Source of the DNA: Thalassiosira profunda
Taxonomy: Eukaryota; Bacillariophyta; Thalassiosirophyceae; Thalassiosirales; Thalassiosiraceae
Length of the DNA stretch: 16,385 nucleotides
Direction: 5' to 3'
Assembly: GCA_036939355.1 (NCBI GenBank)
Contig: JALLAP010000217.1
Location: 1-16,385, forward strand
Shown: positions 7,774-14,703 of the stretch, one piece after another
Layout: every line of letters starts with the position of its first letter
Numbering within the stretch: position 1 is the stretch's first letter
The notes under the pieces: generated by a model
What the model was told of the DNA's origin: nothing
What the model saw: only the letters and a program-made list of their open reading frames with translations
Databases searched by the model: none
Translations under genes and position numbers: made by a program

Positions 7774-9853
7774 ATGGAAGCCACACCCCAACAAAAGATG
7801 ACGTTGGACGATACACGCCCCCATCTTCACCCCCCAGGATCTGCTGATAATACCGCGACGTCACCAGGCGATGTTATTTCATTGGTGGGCGTCGGCGGCA
7901 GCGATCCGGAAATTCTGGCTGTGACCGACATCATCTGCCTCGATTGTGATGAGGGTGAATCGAACGGCACCGCGGGGGAAACGGCGGGCATTGCAAACCT
8001 GTGCACTCTCGACGGCAATGTCGAAGAGAATGTAGCCACCTCCCAACTCTCGTTATCGTCGGAATCAAATTCAGGAGGCATCAATCAGGATGCGTTGGGC
8101 GGCGAGAAAAATGAAAGTGCTGCTACGGGCGGAACTGTATGTCAGTCCACACAGCCGGAGGGAGAGACTACCTGCAACCCTCCTGATGGCGGGGAGAGAG
8201 GTCGCGCGCCAAAATACCCAGCCAGTTGTCCGGTCTGGATCAATGTGCAATACTCGAAGCCGTGCTCGAAGTATCTATTGTCCGAGAAAGGCGTCGTCAA
8301 GTCCGCATCTCTCGACAGAAGGACAGGAAAATTTGTTTACGAGGTGGAAAATGAGCACGGGTCAAGTGACGTTGCCGAGGAAGATTTGGCACTTGCAGTG
8401 CGCTGTCCGGTGTATGTGAAGACAGAAGATGGGGGGAAGCTGGAGGTTGAAGGCGAAGTGCTCCTTGTAAAGCCTGCCAGTGGGAACCACAGTATATTGT
8501 ACACGGTGATGCTTTCTACGGGCGATGCAGTCAGAGTTGAAGAGGGCGTGGCTCCCGACCGGCTGAGGTATCGTGTCCAGCTCCAGACATTGCAGTCGAG
8601 GCTTAGGGACACAAGGGCAGCGTCCAAACGCCTAAAGGGATTCGGCATCAGAACAAACAAGGAGGGCAAACCAGTTCAGAATGTATCGCGTCCAGTAGTG
8701 AGGATGAAGGCAGCGAAGAGAAAGCGTGCCTCCATAACTTATTATGCCGAAGAAGATAGTGCCGACTCTGACGACGAAGAAAGCAGCGACGGTGCGGAGA
8801 GCGAGGCAGATGTATCACGCAAGGCCACCAAAAAGAGGAGAGCAGGCAGCAGCGGATACACGGGCGCGCAATGGAGAGAGAAGGACAATCACTTTGTGAC
8901 GCGAATATCCCTCAACTCGAAGCAATATACGATGGGATGCTACAAATACGGGGCAGATGCGGCCTTGGCTTACGACGAAGCCTCCAAATCGTTGAGAAAG
9001 ATGAAGACTAACTTCAACTTCTGCAGCAAGCGAGCCTACGAAGATGCTCTCCGAGCAGAAATGACAACGAAAGGCCACAGTGCAGACGTAGCTACATCAT
9101 ATGCGGAGGTGATGGCCAAGGTGAAGGCAAAGTTGGCTAAGATCTCTGGAGAAAATGGACATTTGCACAAATCAAAGGACGAAGCAGCGGACGAACGCAC
9201 CAACGTCTGCGCCCCGGGAAACAACGATGATATTTCTACTCCTTCATCGTCAGCAGAAGACGACGATCAAAGTGAGGCAGATTCTGAGGATGAGAGCTAT
9301 GTTGATGATTCCGAATGTTCTGCAGAAGAAGAGCTGCCACAGCCTACGCCAAAGAATATGCGGTACACAGGAGTCTGCTGGAAGAAGCGTGACAACTGTT
9401 ACCAGTCGCAAATTTGGTTTGCCAATACAACACAATGTCTAGGATGCTTCAAGCATGCAGCGGATGCGGCCCTGNCAGTCGCAAATTTGGTTTGCCAATA
9501 CAACACAATGTCTAGGATGCTTCAAGCATGCAGCGGATGCGGCCTTGGCGTACGATGAGTGCGCCAAATTGCTGAGGAAAGAAAACACCAAGTTCAACTT
9601 TCCTGACAGACAGGCCTACGAAGCTGCCATCCAAGAGGAAATGGAAACTGCTGGACGAAGCGCTTGTGTGGATGTGGCTGCGTCAGCTGCCGCAGTATTG
9701 GCAAAAGTGAAAGCAAAGGCGGCTAAGATCACAGAGCAAACGGGTCCAAATGCACAGAGCGATGCGCTAGAAGATGAAAAGGATGCAAGTTGTTCTATTG
9801 CATCTATTGATATCTTCAGAGGCATCGCCTCCGCTGGGTGGATAAAGTCATGA
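7774..9853 (+). CDS. Nuclear protein with two Tudor-like modules and two AP2 domains (broken by an assembly gap)
   Basis: The frame starts at ATG 7774 and is cut at N 9475, then resumes and ends at TGA 9851-9853. Bases 9403-9474 are repeated at 9476-9547; counting the repeat once gives one frame of 668 residues. Residues 152-208 and 211-268 are two related units, each opening with a CPV strand, which look like Tudor/SH3-like barrels (inference). Residues 310-356 hold basic clusters (KRKR, KKRR) around an acidic Ser/Asp run, probably nuclear localisation signals. The first AP2-like domain is at 360-415 (GYTGAQW, then GCYKYGADAALAYDEASKSL, then KTNFNF). The second begins at 530 (YTGVCWKK, then GCFKHAADAALAYDE, then NTKFNF). 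Each is followed by a helix ending in K-x-K-A-K-x-A-K-I, so domain plus helix was duplicated as a unit. AP2 domains bind DNA. The gene converges on the GPI protein gene with 23 bp between stops. Confidence 0.85.
9403..9547. repeat. 72-bp direct duplication flanking a single N
   Basis: Copy one is 9403-9474 and copy two is 9476-9547, separated only by N 9475. They differ at one base (C 9472 against T 9545), which is synonymous (CTG/TTG, Leu) and lies three bases from the gap. Because 73 bp is not a multiple of three, the duplication breaks the AP2 gene; dropping one copy and the N restores the frame and a complete AP2 domain. This has the form of two contig ends joined without merging their overlap, not of a biological tandem repeat. 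Confidence 0.9.
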
Positions 9854-9876
9854 ATTGTTGCATCGAGATCCTCAAG

Positions 9877-11302
9877 CTAGATAAGGAGGGCAAACGCAGC
9901 GCCACCGCAAACGATTCTAACTGCCTGGCTTGCAGAAAATGACGACCCACTAGCGCCTTGTGCACCTTCGACATTTGGATTGATTGGTTGCAAAGTCGCT
10001 TGTGCAGACTGGCTGGACGGCATCGGGCTTTGCTGTCCAGATGACGAACTGCTGGGCCGCAGGGTCGGCTGCCACGAGGACTGGCTCGCTGGCGATAAAG
10101 TAGGCTGGTCCGACGACTGACTGCTAGGCTGCGGCGAAGGTTGCACCGTGTTTGTCGAACTNTGGCGATAAAGTAGGCTGGTCCGACGACTGACTGCTAG
10201 GCTGCGGCGAAGGTTGCACCGTGTTTGTCGAACTGTTCGGTGCAGCTGTAGCAGGCGTTGGGACATTCGATCCCGTCGGCTCTCCCGTCGGCGTCGCCGT
10301 GTACTCGCAAGGAATCTCCGCTTCGTACCAGACTTTTCCCAGAAATCGCCTCGTCACGTAAAAGAACTCCTCCTCCAGCCAGGGATAGAAGATGCTGCTC
10401 TCCCCGACGCGCGTTTGCAGATTGATGTTCCCGTTCAATCCGTCTACGCTGGGCGTTTGGTCGATGTAATCGTGCTTCGCCACGTCAACAGTATTAAATT
10501 CCTCATCCTTGGCGTACCCGCTCTGCATCCCCACTCGGTCCAACGTCACAAACAAACTCAGCTTGCCGTTGCTTTTCGGCAACTGCAACTTTGTGAACAT
10601 CTCCTCGGGTATTTTGTAGAAGTACGTTTGCGTTGTCTCTCCCTCGGACGTGATGACTTCCATGCCCCCGTCCGGATTGATTCTGTTGTCGTTCCACTCT
10701 TGTGCGGCAATTGTGACTTCCTGCATGTTGTCGAATTGATCCAGCGTTCCTAGCGGACCGACGGGTAGACCGGCGTTGCTCGTTCCCAGATCGAAGAAGT
10801 GGCCGCTATTGTCATAGTACTCCGTGTCCGGAATCAAATCCCCCTCCTTCCCCTCAGATATCAACTCCCACGCGCCAATCTTGGCCCGGCTTTTGGTATA
10901 ATCGCCACTCGAGGGGACGACCTCGTTGTCATTCGAGGGATCTTCGTCCAAATCGTTCGCGTTGCGGCTCAATCCATCTCCTGTGTATAGCCATACCTCG
11001 AACCGATGATCCCCGTCCGGAACCCAGTCGGCCATGCGCAACGAGAGCGTGGTAATTGAAATAGTTTCGACGCTTCCATCTGCGGTGCCACCATCATCTT
11101 CGGGAGTGGTGATGCTGAAAACATTCCCGAAGGTGTTGATCTCCACCAAACCCTGCGAGAGGAGGGAGTGGCTGACCGGGCACATGTTTTGCAGCTCCCG
11201 TCGGGCCTCCCTTGCAGCTGATGCATCGTTGGAAGTGGCAGCCGCAGAGGCAGCGGCCGCCGTCAACATGCATGTCAACACACTAACGAGGCGTCGAGGC
11301 AT
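9877..11302 (-). CDS. GPI-anchored surface protein with a Ser/Pro/Gln stalk (broken by an assembly gap)
   Basis: Start ATG at 11302, stop TAG 9879-9877, interrupted at N 10162. Counting the duplicated 72 bp once gives 450 residues. Residues 1-22 (MPRRLVSVLTCMLTAAAASA and on) form a signal peptide. The ectodomain of about 320 residues is acidic and beta-rich, opens with CPVSHSL, and has few cysteines. A segment near residues 65-105, SITTLSLRM followed by EVWLYTGDG, resembles a repeated ectodomain type seen in diatom secreted proteins, but I cannot name it. The next 80 or so residues are degenerate repeats around QPTLSP and PSSQSS, a likely glycosylated stalk. The C-terminus (GASGSSFSASQAVRIVCGGA and on, ending ALLI) has small residues followed by a hydrophobic tail with no charged end, which fits a GPI-anchor signal. 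The longer frame up to 11323 begins with GTG and is not used. The likely location is cell surface or frustule; function unknown. Confidence 0.72.
10090..10234. repeat. 72-bp direct duplication flanking a single N
   Basis: Bases 10090-10161 and 10163-10234 are identical over 72 bp, with only N 10162 between them. The repeat lies in the low-complexity stalk of the GPI-anchored protein and shifts its frame. Removing one copy and the N restores a single frame that ends in a plausible GPI signal. Length and form match the event at 9403-9547, which supports one shared assembly cause. Confidence 0.93.
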
Positions 11303-11890
11303 CGTTGCAGTCGATCTCTCCACTTGCCACCACTCCTCCTCGTCGGTCAGTAGAACTTGTAAAAATAAATGAGGAACCCTCCGACGACGAAGCAGGGGAG
11401 AGCCGCTGGAAAGGTACAGGCGACAAAGCTGCGATTGGTGTTGTTACAACAGGCGGAGTAACTGGAGGCGGGTGAGGGTGTTCCCCGTCGACTTTGATGG
11501 GTGACGGGTCTTCGCGTTGCACATGAGAGGCCGAGGCCACGCGGCGATTTTTGCCCCAGACGAAACCCGCTAGCCACACCTCATCGCCGCCTTCAATCGA
11601 CGATCGGTGCCATTGGGCGGCGCGGGCTGGCAAGGCGTGGGCCGATAGGGGTAGCTCAGGACCTCAGGAGCTGGGGAGAAGACAACATCTTGTAGGGGAA
11701 TATCTACGGGGATGTTTTAACCCGCTTCACACCGCTTCACCCCCCCAGCCGGCCCGCTTCACCCCCTTTCAAGGTTTAGCCCCACCTTTGTTCCCTTCCA
11801 TCTCCAGGTGAAAAGCTCGGAGACGTCCCGTCCCGAAGCACAAACCCAATCCAACCCCCCGCGCCTCCACGCCGACCAAATCGATCGCCG
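11303..11890. promoter_or_regulatory. Divergent promoter region between the GPI protein and UFL1
   Basis: 588 bp separate two divergent start codons, so both promoters are expected here. Three copies of the 9-mer CCGCTTCAC lie at 11722, 11732 and 11754 on the plus strand, 10 and 22 bp apart, about one and two helical turns. They sit 130-170 bp before the UFL1 start codon. A pyrimidine-rich run follows at 11738-11775, and C-rich leader sequence reaches the ATG. Frames crossing the region have no recognisable product. No tRNA or other RNA gene was seen. Confidence 0.5.
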
Positions 11891-14665
11891 ATGACGACTG
11901 ACCCGACAATTACGTGGGACATCCTCTCCGTCCTGGCGGCAGCCCCATTGGACGGCGATCCACCCTTCTTCGCGCAGCGCGAGGCGGCGAAACAGAAGAC
12001 CGACGACGCATCTGATGGGGAGGTGGAGGTGGGGGAGGCGCTGTTTGTCGAGGCGTGCCCCCTCCGCGACAGTGGGTGCTTCCCCGCGCTTTACTCACGG
12101 GAGGCCATTTGCAACGAATTCACGAATATCCTGATGTTGCACGGCGGCAGGATGTCGTCGATGGAACTGGGCACGTGGCTGGGGATGGAGGAAGACGACG
12201 TGGCGCGGGTGGGGGAGTGGCTGTGCCGGGAGGATGGGGAGCCATCCACGAAAAGGCGCGCATGCAAGATATTCAACCCTGCCATTCAGCAGCACGCTTT
12301 TGCATTAGTGGAGAGTTTGAGGGCTCGTCTGCGCGAGAGGATCGAGTGGCACTGCGGTGGCTCTTCATCTTCGAACGACGAGTACATCCCCTCGCTGGAA
12401 GAATTGGCTCGATCCAGTCAGAGCGGGGAATGGGCGCCCATTGCAACCGTGACGACGAAGAATCTGGCTCGGGAGCTGGATCTGACGTGCGACGAAGTTG
12501 CGTGGCTATTGGAGGAAGAGTTGGGCTCCTTTTATGCATCCTCTGCATTCGCTGTCACCTGTTCAAAGTCGGGAGTGCCCGAGGAGGTTTACAACCGTCG
12601 AGTTGCAGATCGATACAGGTATCTGGAAAGACAGCTTTCAAGTGCCTTGTCGGGGGTGACTGCTCCAACATCGGTGAGCAGCTTACGATGAATATGCTTC
12701 ATATCTTATGCCGACATCTCTCACATGCACCTTCCTCTGAATCTCTGTTGAAATAAGCTCGAGAAATTGCTCGGCCGCGATTTTGGAGAGGAGGAATCGG
12801 CTGCAACGATCATAGCCGCTGTCCAATCCCTTTCTGAAAGCGGAGACATTTATGGCACGCTCTCCTTTCCGCCCAAACAGGCGTCGCTGGCGAATGCAAT
12901 TTACACCCCACATATCTACTCCCGTGGGCAACGAAAGATTGCGGATTCGTTCTACCGGAACAATGGATACCTGACGACGAAGAAGTGCATTGCGCTGGGC
13001 GTCTCGCGGAACCGCATCGAGGATTTTGTGAAGGAGTCATTTGTGAGTAGTCTGAATCCACGTGTCGGGCTGAAACTTTTTGCTTTTGCTGACGAGTTCG
13101 TACCGTATCTTCTCCAGCCAAACGCCGTGCTCCTGACTCAGTCTATCATCGACCTCGACGCAATTTGCCGCCCCCTTGAGATCGCAGTCCAATCGTCAAT
13201 ACTCAACAAAACGTTTGTGGATTTGAGGACGCATGTACCTGCGGATATTGCATCAAGGGAAGAGGACATGAAAGCAATCATCGATGTGCATTTGGTGGCT
13301 TTGCTGCGAGAGCAGCCACAGATGCACGATGCCTTTGCGGAGGGTATCAGAACAGTCAATGGTGACATGGCCCTCTTCTTCAGCAGAGAAATGGTCGAAG
13401 ATTGCAAGGCGTTGCTTCCGTCGATCGTGGAGGATTACAGCAAACAAAGGGCGAAAGAAATTGCTGGCGGAGAGGGCGGTGGCGAGAACGATTTGATACC
13501 GCTCGCCTCTGTTGCCGAGGCTGTTGGAAAGAAGTACCCTGATCTCCTCGTTTTGCAAAGCGATCATGGTCACAACTTTGATGCTAACGACGCAATCTCA
13601 TGGAGCAATGATGCCGGCAACGATGGGCCGCTGGTGAAGTTTTGCCAGTGTGCAATCTTCTCGAGCGAGTTGCAACGCATGTGCGCACGATCGGTGAAGG
13701 CAGAGCTCGCCCAACTCAATGATACGCAGCATGGCGTGTCAGTATCATCTCAGGCCGCAGCCAAAATTGCGAACATCGGCGAATCGTTTGAGGCTTCCTT
13801 CCGGACCCTTTGTCACCTGCTGCAAATGTTTTCCAAGTCTTTGGATGTCATCGGCTCACGCGCCCAACAAAGCAGCGAAGGTGAAAGCATCGATCGGATG
13901 GTGGATAGGATGAAGCGAGAATTGCTCCTCGGTTGCGGGAGCTGCCTTGCTCGGCTTATCACAGAATACTACTCATTCAAACACGAAGGCGAAACAGAGA
14001 TCCGAAGCCGCTTGTTCTTCGAAAGCTGTGAAGAGGCTGGAAACGCAACAGCGGCCGTTGATGGGATCGATCTGGCAACAATGAACTTCCCAAGCTACGA
14101 GTTGAAGTGCAGGAAAGACGACAGCGGAAAGACTCTGAGCGATCCATTGCAATGCTTGCGCTCTGCGTATGCTGGCAGCCCAGGGCTGAGCTTATCACAA
14201 ATGTGGAGTCTTTGCTCAAGTGATGACAGTAGCAACAGTGACGCAGGAAAGAAGTTGAAAGCGTTTGTCGAGTTCTTGGGCGAAGTCTGCCTCACGTTAG
14301 TTGGCGTTCCGTTCTCCATCTTAGACAAAAAGACAGAAAAGAAAGTGCTGGCTGCCCGTCGCGAGAGGTTGTTGGAACGTCTAGACAAATCGCGGGACAA
14401 CGAGGAGATGGCAAGGTGCGCTGCCATTTTAATCTATCAACAGGTCAAGAGTTTACCAATTGCCGGCATTGACACGGCCAACGCGGTGGCCCGGTTGTTT
14501 GAGCACGACAAAAAGATACCTCCGGAGGTAACTCAGGATTTGCTGACACTGCGAACATGTGATGATTCTGATGCGCCAATGAGCTTGATTCTGCGAGTGA
14601 AGAAGTACGGGTCGGCAAAGAATGCAAAAGCGTTGGCGTCTCTCGTAGACAAAGAACAACATTGA
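11891..14665 (+). CDS. UFL1: E3 UFM1-protein ligase 1 (two exons)
   Basis: Exon 1 is 11891-12673 and exon 2 is 12758-14665, giving 896 residues (human UFL1 is about 794). UFL1 is the scaffold-type E3 that, with DDRGK1, transfers UFM1 from the E2 UFC1 to targets such as ribosomal protein uL24 (RPL26) at the ER. It has no catalytic cysteine domain. Residues 62-111 match the N-terminal winged helix (the SREAICNEF segment, then LHGGRMSSMELGTWLGMEED). Residues 128-212 match the next winged helices. Exon 2 opens with the most conserved block, residues 310-333: IYTPHIYSRGQRKIADSFYR then NNGYL. Residues after 500 match the helical C-terminal half, including LIPLASVAEAVGKKYPDL as in plant homologues. 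The strongly Lys/Arg-rich stretch found mid-protein in animal UFL1 is not seen. The start is the only ATG that precedes the winged helix in frame. Upstream sequence is shared with the GPI protein gene. Confidence 0.92.
12674..12757 (+). other. Intron of UFL1, 84 bp
   Basis: The donor is TCG|GTGAGC (G at 12674) and the acceptor is AAATAAG|CTC (G at 12757), in phase 0. The length is a multiple of three, but an in-frame TGA at 12689-12691 means the unspliced message would stop after the first third of the protein. Splicing joins the winged-helix part directly to the conserved central block. A pyrimidine-rich stretch (12715-12748) precedes the acceptor. Confidence 0.88.
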
Positions 14666-14703
14666 CTAGTATGTAACGAATTATCTCGACGAACGACAAT
14701 TCC

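Noticed and set aside
9403..9547. A genuine tandem duplication inside the second AP2 domain
   Set aside because: The copies abut a single N, shift the frame, and match in length the event at 10162. An assembly overlap explains this better.
7774..9853. AP2 gene as a pseudogene with a frameshift
   Set aside because: The only break is at the N. The frame and domain continue cleanly once the duplicated flank is counted once.
11303..11323. Upstream start of the GPI-anchored protein at 11323
   Set aside because: That codon is GTG. The ATG at 11302 directly begins a good signal peptide.
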